Origin: Paludibaculum fermentans
Lineage (GTDB): Bacteria; Acidobacteriota; Terriglobia; Bryobacterales; Bryobacteraceae
Direction of reading: 5' to 3'
Length of the DNA stretch: 64,000 bases
Assembly: GCF_015277775.1 (NCBI RefSeq)
Contig: NZ_CP063849.1
Location: 9,005,501 to 9,069,500, forward strand
Shown here: piece after piece, positions 32,994 to 41,793 of the stretch
How positions within the stretch are numbered: the stretch's first letter is position 1
Layout: every line of letters begins with the position of its first letter
Made by a program: the position numbers and the translations under genes
The notes under the pieces: model-generated
The model's input: only the letters and a program-made list of their open reading frames with translations
Database searches by the model: none
Told to the model about the DNA's origin: nothing

Positions 32994-35201
32994 TTAGCCA
33001 GGCTGCCCGGAAGCTTCCACGTGGACCACGACGTTCTTGAACGACGGGGTACCGCTTTTGCCGTCGACCGCCCTCTCCACCAGCACGTTGGCTTCGGGGT
33101 AGTACATGGCGGCGCAGCCTTTTGCGATGGGGTAGGCGGTGGCGCGGATCCCTGTCATTGAGCCGGCCTTTGATTGCACGCTGACGCGGGTGCCTTCCGC
33201 CAGCCCTCGATCGCGCATGTCTGCTTCATTCATCAGGATCACGTCACGGGCAGCCTGGCCGCGGTAGCGATCCTCCTCCTCGTACACCACTGTGTTGAAC
33301 TGGCCCTCGGAGCGGATGGTCATCAGCCGGAGCGCTCCGTCCACCAGCCGGTTTGGCGGTGTCTCCACGAGGAGGAAGCGAGCTTTGCCGTCGCTGGTGG
33401 GGAAGACCGGGGTATGGCGGACGCGGCCCTCGACGTGGAACTCCTGTTTGCTCTCGCCGATGCCGGCGACAGGTTTGTAGCCAGGGACGACGTCGGCCAT
33501 GACCTGGCGGATGGCGTTGTGGTCGCGCATGCGGTGGAAATCGATGGGGCCGCCTTCGGGCAGGAGGCGGGCCCCGAGGCTGGTGATGATTTCGACTTCG
33601 GATTTAAGTTCCGAGGCGGGCGGGCGGCTCATGCCGCCTTCGGACAGCCGGACAAAGCTGAAGCCGCTCTCCTGTGTGGTGGACTGCGTCTCTTCGTCGC
33701 GGGCGCAGGTGGGGAGGATGAGGGTGCAGCCGCCCTCGCGTTCCGGCGGAACGCAGACATGGGACTGGTTGAGCTTGGTGTTGATGTGGACCGTGGTCTT
33801 CACGCGGCTGAGGGCGGCTCGCGAGAAGCCGGTGTCGGGATTGGCTGCGAAGAAGTTGCCGCCCAGGAAGAGGGCGAAGTCCATCTGGTCCTGCTCCGCC
33901 GCCAGGAGGGAGCCCATGGAGTCGAGGCCCTTGCCTGCAGGGGGCTGGAGCCCATAGAGCTCCTCCATCGTCTTCAGGAACCCGGCGCGAAGGTTCGGAG
34001 CGAAACCGACCGAGCCGACGCCCTGGATGTTCGAGTGGCCGCGGATCGGCATCAGTCCGGCGTGCGGGCGGCCCACCATGCCGCGCGCGAGGGCCAGGTT
34101 GGCGATGGCCGTCACGTTGTCGACGCCATGCTCGTGATGGGTGATGCCCATGGCCCAGAGGAAGACGGCGTTCCTGGCGCGGGCGTAGCGTTTGCCGACC
34201 TCGATGATGGCCTGGGCCGGCAGGCCGGCGCCGGCGGCCAGTTCGTCGACGGACTCGCTTGCCAGCGAGGCCTTCAGCGCGTCGAAGCCGACGGTGTAGC
34301 CGCGGATGAACTCGTCGTCGCAAGCTCCTTCGCCGATGACCACCTTCAGAAGAGCCTTCAACAGGGCGATGTCTCCGCCGATGCGCGGCTGCAGGTAGAG
34401 GTCGTGTACTTTCGATCCGAAGACGAGGGACATCGGCTTCGATGGGATGTAGAACCGGTCGAGACCGGGCTCCCAGAGAGGATTGACGACAATCACCTGG
34501 CCGCCGCGTGCGCGCATTTCCACGAGTTGGGAGATGAGGCGCGGATGGTTGCTGGCGGGATTGGCTCCGGTTAGCAGGGCGAAGTCGCAGTGGGCGAGGT
34601 CGTCCAGCGTGACGGTGGCTACGCCGGAGCCGATGCTTTGGCTGAGGCCGACTCCGCTGGCCTGGTGGCAGTAATAGGAGCAGTTGTTGACGTTGTTGGT
34701 GCCGTAGACGCGCGCCAGCCACTGGAGCAGGAAGGCGGCCTCGTTGCTGCTGCGGCCCGAGGAGTAGAAGAAGCTGCGGTCCGGGCTGGTGGCGCGCATC
34801 GCTTCGGCGGCGCGGTCGAACGCTTCGTCCCAGGAGATGCGCTGGTAGCGGGCCGAACCGGAGGTGCGCAGCAGCGGGTAGGCGAGGCGGCCCAGATTCT
34901 CGAGCTGCCTGGGCGTGTAGCGGGCGAGGTCATCGACGGTGCGCGAGAGGAACAGCATGGGGTCGATGGGCGGCTGGAGATCGGCTGCCATGGCCTGTAC
35001 GGATTTCTTGCAGAACTCGGGGAAGTGGCCGGCTTCGTTGTGCATGCCGCCGGCCTGGCCGCCCATGCCGAGGGCGCAGGTCTTGCAGGCATTCTTCGAC
35101 GACATGCGCCGCCAGAAGTCGACGGGGCCGGTCGCCGCCTCGAAAGTCTTGCCCAGTGTGTAGCGGATCGCGGACCAGCCGCCCCCAGAGTGTCTCCGCA
35201 T
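32994..35201 (-). CDS. Molybdopterin oxidoreductase, FdhF/YdeP-like
   Basis: 735 residues, cytoplasmic-type with no signal. The N-terminal KNACKTCALGMGGQAGGM segment and the later SSGRSSNEAAFLLQ, GANPASNHPRL and MGITHHEHGVDNV motifs match the YdeP-type 'Fdh-alpha-like' group of molybdopterin enzymes; the C-terminal MopB-binding domain is recognisable (RSEGQFNTVVYEEEDRYRG). In this group the four-cysteine FeS motif of true formate dehydrogenases is reduced. The substrate is unknown (formate dehydrogenase-like activity and acid-stress roles are suggested for relatives). Neither an fdhD sulfurtransferase nor electron-transfer subunits are adjacent, so a stand-alone enzyme is likely. Confidence 0.9.
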   Translation of the reverse strand: MRRHSGGGWSAIRYTLGKTFEAATGPVDFWRRMSSKNACKTCALGMGGQAGGMHNEAGHFPEFCKKSVQAMAADLQPPIDPMLFLSRTVDDLARYTPRQLENLGRLAYPLLRTSGSARYQRISWDEAFDRAAEAMRATSPDRSFFYSSGRSSNEAAFLLQWLARVYGTNNVNNCSYYCHQASGVGLSQSIGSGVATVTLDDLAHCDFALLTGANPASNHPRLISQLVEMRARGGQVIVVNPLWEPGLDRFYIPSKPMSLVFGSKVHDLYLQPRIGGDIALLKALLKVVIGEGACDDEFIRGYTVGFDALKASLASESVDELAAGAGLPAQAIIEVGKRYARARNAVFLWAMGITHHEHGVDNVTAIANLALARGMVGRPHAGLMPIRGHSNIQGVGSVGFAPNLRAGFLKTMEELYGLQPPAGKGLDSMGSLLAAEQDQMDFALFLGGNFFAANPDTGFSRAALSRVKTTVHINTKLNQSHVCVPPEREGGCTLILPTCARDEETQSTTQESGFSFVRLSEGGMSRPPASELKSEVEIITSLGARLLPEGGPIDFHRMRDHNAIRQVMADVVPGYKPVAGIGESKQEFHVEGRVRHTPVFPTSDGKARFLLVETPPNRLVDGALRLMTIRSEGQFNTVVYEEEDRYRGQAARDVILMNEADMRDRGLAEGTRVSVQSKAGSMTGIRATAYPIAKGCAAMYYPEANVLVERAVDGKSGTPSFKNVVVHVEASGQPG

Positions 35202-35240
35202 GCTGGCGTTATTGTACCCGCCGGATGAGGCGGAGCGCCG

Positions 35241-37775
35241 CTATCGATCGTCGTCGTCGATGTCGACGGAGTACGGGGCGAACAGGGAGATCTTCACGCC
35301 CGGAAAAGGTGTGTTCCAGCCGCGTGTGGAGTGCCACAGGATCTGGTTCAGCTTGCCGCTGGGTACGGCGTCGGGGACATCCCAGCGCATCCTGGCGGAA
35401 GCGATGGCGGCCGATTTTGGCTGGCCGCGCAGGGCTTTCAGCGGTGGATTCATCTCGAAGAGATCCTGCCTGGGCTGGACGTGCGTGTACGGGGTGAGGT
35501 CCGCCTGGTTGGTGAAGCTGGGGCGCATCTCGTTGGCGATCATGTCGAACAGGGACAGGGCAGGGAGGCCGAGCATCAACTCCATCGTCTTGAGCATGCT
35601 CTGGTGCGAGTAGAAAGTGGAGTCGACGTGACCGCGGCGGGTATAGGGGCTCACTGCGAGGGCGACGGTGCGATGACCGTCGACGTGATCCACGCCGTTC
35701 TGGGCGTCGTCTTCGACGATGAGGATCGCCATTTTCGGCCAGAACTTCGACTTCGTGAGGGCTTCGACAATCTTGCCCAGGGCGAGGTCGTTATCGGCGA
35801 CCATGGCTTTCGGGGTGGAGGTTTCGGGCGTGGTGCCGAACGTGTGGTCGCAGTTGATGAGCATGACGGTCATGTTCGGCATCCTGCCGTCCTGCTCCCA
35901 CTGCTTCAGGTCCTTGAGGAAGATCTGCGCGCGAATCTGATCCGGGATGGAGTTCGTATACGGCGGATAGTTGGCCGCGAAGAACGGGGTGAGATGGGCG
36001 CTGGGCGGCTTGATGTTGAAAGCCGCCGTGAAGTCTTCGCCGGCCTTCCAACGGTTCAGGTATTCGATGCGGCGTTTGGGCGGCTCCGGCAGCGTGCCGC
36101 CGTATTCGCCGTAGAGCCGGACCGTCTTTCCCAGCTTGCGGGCCATGTCCCAGATGGTGCCGCCGCGCCCGATGGCGAGCGGGTCGGTGCCGTCAAAGGG
36201 ATAGCTGCGGCCTTCGTAACCGGGCCAGAGCGCGTAGGAAACTTCGTTGGCCTGGGCCAGCCACTGGTGGCCGTCCGCGCTGTTGCCGCCCGAGGCGTAG
36301 AAGTTGTCGAGCAGTACGAACTGATCGGCCAGGCGGTGTGTGTTGGGGGTGACGTCCTCACCGAACATGACGAGGGACGGCTCGCCGTTGCCCTTGGGCA
36401 TGTCGCCGAGGACCTGGTCGTAGGTGCGGTTTTCCTTGATGATGTAGACGATGTGCTCGATCAGGGAGGCGTCGCCGGCGCGCTCGGGTACGGCTTTCGG
36501 CGTGCGGTTGGGCGTGGTGGCGGCCGCTGCGACGCTGGTGAGCGGCAGGTGATTGTTGTCGGCGACGGCGCGGGTGTAGCTGGCGAGTTGAGGCGCGTCG
36601 GGCAGGTCGATGACGTGCACCGTGCCTCGGTAGCTGTGGACGAAGCGGCGTTCGGGTTTCTCGGCGAAGCCGGAACCGACACCGAGCATGGAGGTCACGG
36701 CGAGGCGTTTGCCGTCGGAGGAGAGCGTGAGGCCGCTGGGATACCAGCCCGTCGGAATGAGTCCCTCGACCCGCCCGCTGGCTGTGTCGATGACGGCGAT
36801 GGCGTTGATGCCGCCGCATGCGACGAAGAGGCGTTTCCCGTCGGCCGAGACGGCGGTGGCCGTGGGCGCGAGACCTGAGGGGACTCCGGCAAAGGGCTGG
36901 ATCTTCAGCTGCCGAATGGCCCGTTTTGCGGCGGTGTCGATCACGGTTACGGAATCGTCGTTGTTATTGGCGATGTACAGGCGCGCGTGCGGCTCGTCCC
37001 AAGCCATGCCGTTGGGATGCAGTCCGGTGGGAATCGAATCGGTTGTTTTGAAAGTGGCGAGGTCGAGGCGGGATACGGTGCCGGAAGCCGACACGCCGCG
37101 ATCGTCCACCAGGACCTGATCCGCATTGGCGCCCGGACCCGCGGGTGATGTCCGTTCGCCGGGTTTGGCGGTGCGGCCGCCCCAGTTGGAGACGTAGGCT
37201 GTTTTGCCGTCCGTGCTCACTACGGCGGCGAAGGGCGCGATGCCGGTCGCGGCTTCGCCGAGGGTCTTGCCTGAAGCAAGTTCCACAACGACCGCCCTGT
37301 TCTGCGCCGTGATGGGCAGGATGATGCGCCCGCCGCCCAGCCCCAGGCCGCCCGCGTTGTGCTTGCCGAGATTCGCGGCCAGCGGTTGGAGCTGGGTCCC
37401 GTTGACGACGAATAGTCCAGGATTGCCGCGACGCACCGTGGCCGCAACGTACGGTATGCCCTGGTGGGTGACCAAGCCCTGATAAGCGGGTGTCGAGTTG
37501 TGGGTGATGTTCGACAGGATCCGGCCGCTGCGCCAGTCCACCTGGTAGAGCTGGGTCTGGTTGAGGACCCAGATTTCGGTATCGTCTTTGCCGAAGCCGA
37601 CGCCGTACACCTTGCCCTGGAATACCAGGGGAATGCCGGCCGGAGTGATGCTCTGCCGCGTGGTGATGACACCCGGATCGGTGACGGCTCGAACCGGGCG
37701 TTCCTTCGTTTGCGGGAAGGCTGCCGTGCAGAAAAGAGCCGCGAAAAGAACGACCGGGCGGAGCAGGTTGGGCAT
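35241..37775 (-). CDS. Exported beta-propeller / phosphoesterase fusion
   Basis: 844 residues with a signal peptide (LLRPVVLFAALFCTAAFPQ). Residues about 40-420 form a YVTN/YncE-like seven-bladed propeller (VFVACGGINAIAVIDTASG, YIANNNDDSVTVIDTAAKR). Residues about 445-810 are an AcpA/phospholipase C-like phosphoesterase: IEHIVYIIKENRTYDQVLGD, FYASGGNSADGHQWL, MTVMLINCDHTFG and AILIVEDDAQNGVDHVDGHR. The enzyme probably hydrolyses phosphoesters in the periplasm or outside the cell, with the propeller as binding module. This fusion is common in Acidobacteria and Planctomycetes. Confidence 0.92.
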   Translation of the reverse strand: MPNLLRPVVLFAALFCTAAFPQTKERPVRAVTDPGVITTRQSITPAGIPLVFQGKVYGVGFGKDDTEIWVLNQTQLYQVDWRSGRILSNITHNSTPAYQGLVTHQGIPYVAATVRRGNPGLFVVNGTQLQPLAANLGKHNAGGLGLGGGRIILPITAQNRAVVVELASGKTLGEAATGIAPFAAVVSTDGKTAYVSNWGGRTAKPGERTSPAGPGANADQVLVDDRGVSASGTVSRLDLATFKTTDSIPTGLHPNGMAWDEPHARLYIANNNDDSVTVIDTAAKRAIRQLKIQPFAGVPSGLAPTATAVSADGKRLFVACGGINAIAVIDTASGRVEGLIPTGWYPSGLTLSSDGKRLAVTSMLGVGSGFAEKPERRFVHSYRGTVHVIDLPDAPQLASYTRAVADNNHLPLTSVAAAATTPNRTPKAVPERAGDASLIEHIVYIIKENRTYDQVLGDMPKGNGEPSLVMFGEDVTPNTHRLADQFVLLDNFYASGGNSADGHQWLAQANEVSYALWPGYEGRSYPFDGTDPLAIGRGGTIWDMARKLGKTVRLYGEYGGTLPEPPKRRIEYLNRWKAGEDFTAAFNIKPPSAHLTPFFAANYPPYTNSIPDQIRAQIFLKDLKQWEQDGRMPNMTVMLINCDHTFGTTPETSTPKAMVADNDLALGKIVEALTKSKFWPKMAILIVEDDAQNGVDHVDGHRTVALAVSPYTRRGHVDSTFYSHQSMLKTMELMLGLPALSLFDMIANEMRPSFTNQADLTPYTHVQPRQDLFEMNPPLKALRGQPKSAAIASARMRWDVPDAVPSGKLNQILWHSTRGWNTPFPGVKISLFAPYSVDIDDDDR

Positions 37776-37854
37776 AGAGTTCCAGGGTGACTCTACAGTC
37801 TAGCGAAGGCCGGGACAGGATTGGCCCTATACTACGGAGACTGGTTTCCGTTCT

Positions 37855-38214
37855 ATGATTCTGTTCCTGCGCTGGGTAGTGGGATTGGCAAGCGCCATAG
37901 CCCTGGTTGGCTTTGCATTGGTGCTGACGGTGGGCAAGGGTTTGGAACTCACCTACCGGAGCGGGGCCGGGGCGGCGAGCCTGGTGCGCGATCTGATGAC
38001 GGCCGGGGTGCCCGTGCTGCTGCTGGCGATGCTGGTCTCGGTGTTTCTGCCGCAGGAGCGCACGTTTCTGTGTGTGGTGGCCGTGCTGGTCGCGGCTGCG
38101 ATGGCGGGTTGCCTGACGATCCTGGCGACGAATCCTGGAGAGGGTTCGCTGTACCTGGGATTCTTCGGGCTCTGGGCTCTTTATTTTGGAATGACGATTT
38201 GGGGGAGAGGGTAA
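37855..38214 (+). CDS. Small integral membrane protein
   Basis: 119 residues with four predicted membrane segments (FLRWVVGLASAIALVGFALV, GVPVLLLAMLVSVFL, FLCVVAVLVAAAMAGCLTIL, GFFGLWALYFGMTIWG). No known domain recognised. It is the first of three overlapping plus-strand genes (TAATG overlap with the next), so the products likely act together in the envelope. Confidence 0.7.
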   Translation: MILFLRWVVGLASAIALVGFALVLTVGKGLELTYRSGAGAASLVRDLMTAGVPVLLLAMLVSVFLPQERTFLCVVAVLVAAAMAGCLTILATNPGEGSLYLGFFGLWALYFGMTIWGRG

Positions 38215-38708
38215 TGATTTCGCAAGAGGCCCAGATGTTGGCCAAGGGGTTCCTGATCTTTGCTGCAATTGTGGGCGTGCCGGCTGCCATCGGCAGTTGC
38301 TACTTCGGCTTCACGACCTACAGGATGGCGCACGCCGGCCCCAAGCCGCCCCCCACTCCGCCCAGCGGAAAAGGAGGGCCGATTATCACTGGCCTGGAGA
38401 TGATGGACTACGCGGCAGGAAAAGCCGGCCGTGTCTTCGACGCCGCTGCCTTTGGAATCAGCAAGGGACTGCTCGTTGGCTCGGTCTGCGGCCTGCTATT
38501 CGCGGCGGGCCTCTACTTCACGAGCCAAGGGCTGTATGCGGGCCAGATGTGGTCGAGGATCGCCGGCGGCGGGCTGCTCGCGATCGTGTTCCTGTTTTCG
38601 CTGCTGGTGGTGCTGAGCCGGGTGGGTGGACTCATTTCGATCCTCGCATTGGGCACAATGGGGTTGGGTGGGTATGGACTATGGGTCGTCACGCGCCGGT
38701 TTGCCTGA
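38214..38708 (+). CDS. Membrane protein of unknown function
   Basis: 164 residues; ATG 38214 overlaps the previous stop (TAATG). An N-terminal membrane segment (GFLIFAAIVGVPAAIGSCYFG) is followed by a Pro/Gly loop and three further helices (LLVGSVCGLLFAAGLYF, LLAIVFLFSLLVVL, GLISILALGTMGLGGYGLW). No family was recognised. Its 3' end overlaps the lipoprotein gene by 28 nt, indicating translational coupling. Confidence 0.7.
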   Translation: MISQEAQMLAKGFLIFAAIVGVPAAIGSCYFGFTTYRMAHAGPKPPPTPPSGKGGPIITGLEMMDYAAGKAGRVFDAAAFGISKGLLVGSVCGLLFAAGLYFTSQGLYAGQMWSRIAGGGLLAIVFLFSLLVVLSRVGGLISILALGTMGLGGYGLWVVTRRFA

Positions 38709-39124
38709 GTTTCCTGATCGCAGCCGGAATGATGAGCGGTTGCTCGAGCAGTAAAATCCCCGAGTTCAAAGGGACGGTGGGGCAGTTGGACCTCGACGGC
38801 GGATTCTCGGACTTCCTGGAGCATCATCAGGAAGCGGTGGTCCGGCTGGATGTGGTCATCCCGAGGTCAGAATTCCAGGGCGGCAGCGAGAAGGAGTTCG
38901 ACTTCATCGATGTTTTCGATACCTGTGATGAAGTCCTGAAGGAGGGCGAAACTCCTTCGGCGCCCCGCTGCCAGGGAACGGAATACAATCTGCCGAAGGT
39001 CCAGGGCCGCAGCGTGCTGGTGCTGGATGGCGGATCCTATCACCTGCGCGGCCGGTTCCGGGTGACGAAACGGACCGGGCCGCTACAGGGTATGTTTTCC
39101 GTCCAGTTGCAGCCCGCGGATTGA
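38681..39124 (+). CDS. Putative lipoprotein
   Basis: 147 residues; the leader LSFLIAAGMMSGC ends in a lipobox with Cys21, so the mature protein should be lipid-anchored. The remainder is a soluble beta-rich domain (GTVGQLDLDGGFSDFLEHHQ, then VVIPRSEFQGGSEKEFDFID, SYHLRGRFRVTKRTGPLQG). It is the last of a three-gene overlapping set with two membrane proteins, which suggests a small envelope complex. The function is unknown. Confidence 0.75.
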   Translation: MGRHAPVCLSFLIAAGMMSGCSSSKIPEFKGTVGQLDLDGGFSDFLEHHQEAVVRLDVVIPRSEFQGGSEKEFDFIDVFDTCDEVLKEGETPSAPRCQGTEYNLPKVQGRSVLVLDGGSYHLRGRFRVTKRTGPLQGMFSVQLQPAD

Positions 39125-39130
39125 CCTGCT

Positions 39131-39916
39131 TCAGTTGGCCAGCGGCCGCATGGCGGCGGCGGCGACCGGACCGGCTCCGGACGGCTGCAGGAAGACAACC
39201 GCTCGTATGCCTTTCAGCTTGGGGTCGAGCGGGACGCGTACGGTCTTGTGGAAGCTGCCGCCATGCTTCACGCTGCCGCCGTTGACAAGGGTGCGGACCA
39301 CGGCCACGTGCGTGAGCTCCCGGCCGGAATTCTCGCCGCGCCTGACGGCCACTGACTCCCTGTCGCTGGCCAAAGCGACCCACACGTTCCAATCCTCCTT
39401 CGGGTTGGACGTGCCACGTCCGGCCTCTATTTCAATGGCCGCCTCCGTACCATTGCGGACGGCCGCCAGGATCCGCAGCTCTGCTTTACCCAGACGGGCC
39501 GCTTTAGCTACCGCACTTTGGAGCGCGGCTATGTCGCTGCCGACAAACTGCGCGCGGCCGTCCACCACCATCTGCGGGGTGTAGGCGGATTCCAGCCGGA
39601 ACGCCTGGCTATAGGCCTGCTGCCGCGCACTGAACTGTGGGGAGGAGAAGGGATCCTTCCAGCCGATGCTGTTCCAGTAGTCGACATGTTCGCTGAGGAC
39701 GATCACGGGCACACCCGAAACGGTCTGCTCCTGGTCGAGGCGGGCCAGCACCGCATCAGCGTGTGGGCAACTGGAGCAGCCCTCCGACGTAAAGAGCTCC
39801 ACCAGAACCGGGGCCGCGGGTCCGGCATCGCCCAATGCGGCCGCCACGAGTGCGGCAGTTAGGGCGATCAGCGCGGCGGCTGCGCAAGGATAGACAACGA
39901 TGTTTCCCAGTTTCAT
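39131..39916 (-). CDS. DUF1223 thioredoxin-like secreted protein
   Basis: 261 residues from ATG 39916, preferred because MKLGNIVVYPCAAAALIALT gives a proper signal peptide; the frame continues upstream to 40018. The domain begins with VLVELFTSEGCSSCPHADAV, a CxxC motif in a thioredoxin-like fold, followed by VIVLSEHVDYWNSIGWKDPFS and YTPQMVVDGRAQFVGS, all typical of DUF1223. Members are periplasmic and suspected of redox activity. It converges on the lipoprotein gene with only 6 nt between them. Confidence 0.9.
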   Translation of the reverse strand: MKLGNIVVYPCAAAALIALTAALVAAALGDAGPAAPVLVELFTSEGCSSCPHADAVLARLDQEQTVSGVPVIVLSEHVDYWNSIGWKDPFSSPQFSARQQAYSQAFRLESAYTPQMVVDGRAQFVGSDIAALQSAVAKAARLGKAELRILAAVRNGTEAAIEIEAGRGTSNPKEDWNVWVALASDRESVAVRRGENSGRELTHVAVVRTLVNGGSVKHGGSFHKTVRVPLDPKLKGIRAVVFLQPSGAGPVAAAAMRPLAN

Positions 39917-40078
39917 GAGGCTTCCAGTGATGAGTATGCGCCCATAGATCCCAGCTTTCCGTCCGTTTATTCCCGCCCGGTTGTCTCGGCAGGAGCCGGG
40001 TGGGAGAATGGCTGTCACGAAGCGGGTTTGGGGCTAGGCGCGCCGGGGAGCGCCCAAATAAAGAGGAGCTTTCTTGCG

Positions 40079-41062
40079 ATGCGTAAAACCTGGATCCTGC
40101 TGTTACCACTGTGCGTGAACATGGCCTTGGGGCAAGGCGGCCTGCTGCTGGTGGCGAATAAAGGCGATCAGGCCGTGGCGATCATCGATCCCAAAACCGG
40201 CAAGTCGATTGCCGCAGTGCCCGAAGGCGGTGAGACGGCGCATGAACTGGTGGCCTCGCCCGATGGGCGTGTGGCCTACGCGCCCATTTATGGCAACTCC
40301 GGGGTCGGCAAGCCGGGCACGGATGGACGCAACATGGTGGTGGTCGACCTGAAGACCCACAAAGTCACCGGCAATGTCGATTTCGGCAAGGGTATCCGGC
40401 CCCATTGCCCGGTGATCGGGCCGAAGAATGGCCTGCTGTACGTGACCACGGAACTCGACAACACCATCACCGTGATCGACCCCAAATCTCTGAAGATTGT
40501 CGGCACCGTCCCTACCGGACAGGCTGAATCGCACATGCTGGCAATCAGCCGTGACGGTAAGCGCGGCTACACCGCGAATGTCGGTCCAGGGACGGTCTCC
40601 GTGCTCGACCTGGATGCGAAGAAGACGGTGAAGATCATCCCGATCTCCAGGAATACGCAGCGTATTGCGCTTTCCGTGGACGACAAGCTCGTTTTCACCT
40701 CAGACCAGACCGCGCCGAGGCTGGCGGTCATCGACGCCGCGACGAACACTATTAAGTCCTGGGTGGACTTGCCGGCTCCGGGCTATGGGACCGCACCGAC
40801 TCCGGATGGGAAGTACCTGGTAGTGGCGGTTTCCAAGGCGAACAAAGTGGCGGTGGTCGACCTCGGCACCATGAAGGTGACGAAGACGATCGATGTGCCG
40901 GCTGCTCCGCAGGAAGTGCTGGTGCGTCCGGATGGCAAGGTGGCCTATGTCTCCTGCGACTCCAGCAAGAAGGTGGCGGCGATCCGAACCTCCGACTGGT
41001 CTGTCGAACAGATGATCGAGGCGGGCAAAGGCGCTGACGGTTTAGCCTGGGCCGGCCGGTAG
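40079..41062 (+). CDS. YncE-like beta-propeller protein, secreted
   Basis: 327 residues from ATG 40079 with an AGAGGAG site upstream and a signal peptide (KTWILLLPLCVNMALGQG). The rest is a YVTN-type propeller made of about seven blades (LLLVANKGDQAVAIIDPKTG, LLYVTTELDNTITVIDPKSL, GYTANVGPGTVSVLDLDAKK, YLVVAVSKANKVAVVDLGTM). Such propellers bind proteins, DNA or small ligands; no enzyme site is visible. It resembles the propeller half of the 35241 fusion protein. Confidence 0.9.
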   Translation: MRKTWILLLPLCVNMALGQGGLLLVANKGDQAVAIIDPKTGKSIAAVPEGGETAHELVASPDGRVAYAPIYGNSGVGKPGTDGRNMVVVDLKTHKVTGNVDFGKGIRPHCPVIGPKNGLLYVTTELDNTITVIDPKSLKIVGTVPTGQAESHMLAISRDGKRGYTANVGPGTVSVLDLDAKKTVKIIPISRNTQRIALSVDDKLVFTSDQTAPRLAVIDAATNTIKSWVDLPAPGYGTAPTPDGKYLVVAVSKANKVAVVDLGTMKVTKTIDVPAAPQEVLVRPDGKVAYVSCDSSKKVAAIRTSDWSVEQMIEAGKGADGLAWAGR

Positions 41063-41133
41063 TTTCCCCTTGGGCGCGGCTGGAACCCGTCCGGCCGCGC
41101 GACGAATCCGCGGCGAAATGAAATAATGGCGTC

Positions 41134-41778
41134 ATGCGTTATCTGCTTTGTCTCGCCGCCACGCTCCTGCTCGTCTCCTGCGGCGAGAAACCCGCCCCGC
41201 CCCCTAAGAAGGTAGCCGCCGGCAAGTCACTGAAAGACCAGCCGATGCCCGATGTGTACAAGGTGCTCTTCGACACCTCCAAGGGTTCGTTTGTCGTGGA
41301 AGTGCACAAGGATTGGGCGCCGAAGGGAGCGGAGCAGTTCTGGATGCTGGTGAACACGGGCTTCTTCAACGACACGCGGTTCTTCCGCGTCAGGCCCGAA
41401 TTCATCGTCCAGTTCGGGTTGTCCGGCGACCCGAACACGAACGCGATGCTCAACGCCAAGCCCATCGAAGACGACGCCGTGAAGCAGAAGAACGTCAAGG
41501 GGACCATCTCGTTCGCGCAAAGCGGCAAGAGCTCGCGCCGCACCCAGGTCTTTGTGAACCTGAAGGACAATTCGGATCTGGACAAGGACGGCTTCGCTCC
41601 GTTCGGCAAAGTCACCCTGGGTTTGGACGTCTTCGAGAAGCTCTACGTAGGGTATGGCGAATGGGATCCGCCCGGGCGCGGGCCGAACGCCTCGCGCATT
41701 GCCACCGAAGGGAACAAGTATCTGGATGCGCGCTTCCCGCGGCTCGACAAGATCCTGCGCGCGAAGGTCGTGCGTTAG
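41134..41778 (+). CDS. Cyclophilin-type peptidyl-prolyl isomerase lipoprotein
   Basis: 214 residues. A lipoprotein signal (YLLCLAATLLLVSC, Cys16) precedes a proline-rich linker and the cyclophilin domain: FDTSKGSFVVEVHKDWAPKG, FNDTRFFRVRPEFIVQFGLSG, KGTISFAQSGKSSRRTQVFV and GFAPFGKVTLGLDVFEKLY. The catalytic Arg is in FFRV and the Gln in IVQFG. The protein should accelerate proline isomerisation in envelope proteins at the membrane surface. Confidence 0.94.
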   Translation: MRYLLCLAATLLLVSCGEKPAPPPKKVAAGKSLKDQPMPDVYKVLFDTSKGSFVVEVHKDWAPKGAEQFWMLVNTGFFNDTRFFRVRPEFIVQFGLSGDPNTNAMLNAKPIEDDAVKQKNVKGTISFAQSGKSSRRTQVFVNLKDNSDLDKDGFAPFGKVTLGLDVFEKLYVGYGEWDPPGRGPNASRIATEGNKYLDARFPRLDKILRAKVVR

Positions 41779-41793
41779 CCCAGCCAACGCAAT

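Noticed and set aside
32984-33010. CCGGGCAG/CTGCCCGG hairpin between secDF and the oxidoreductase gene as a terminator
   Set aside because: It straddles the stop codon of the minus-strand gene and lacks a U-tract on either strand.
35331-36878. Plus-strand open frame opposite the propeller/phosphoesterase gene
   Set aside because: Antisense shadow produced by high GC content.
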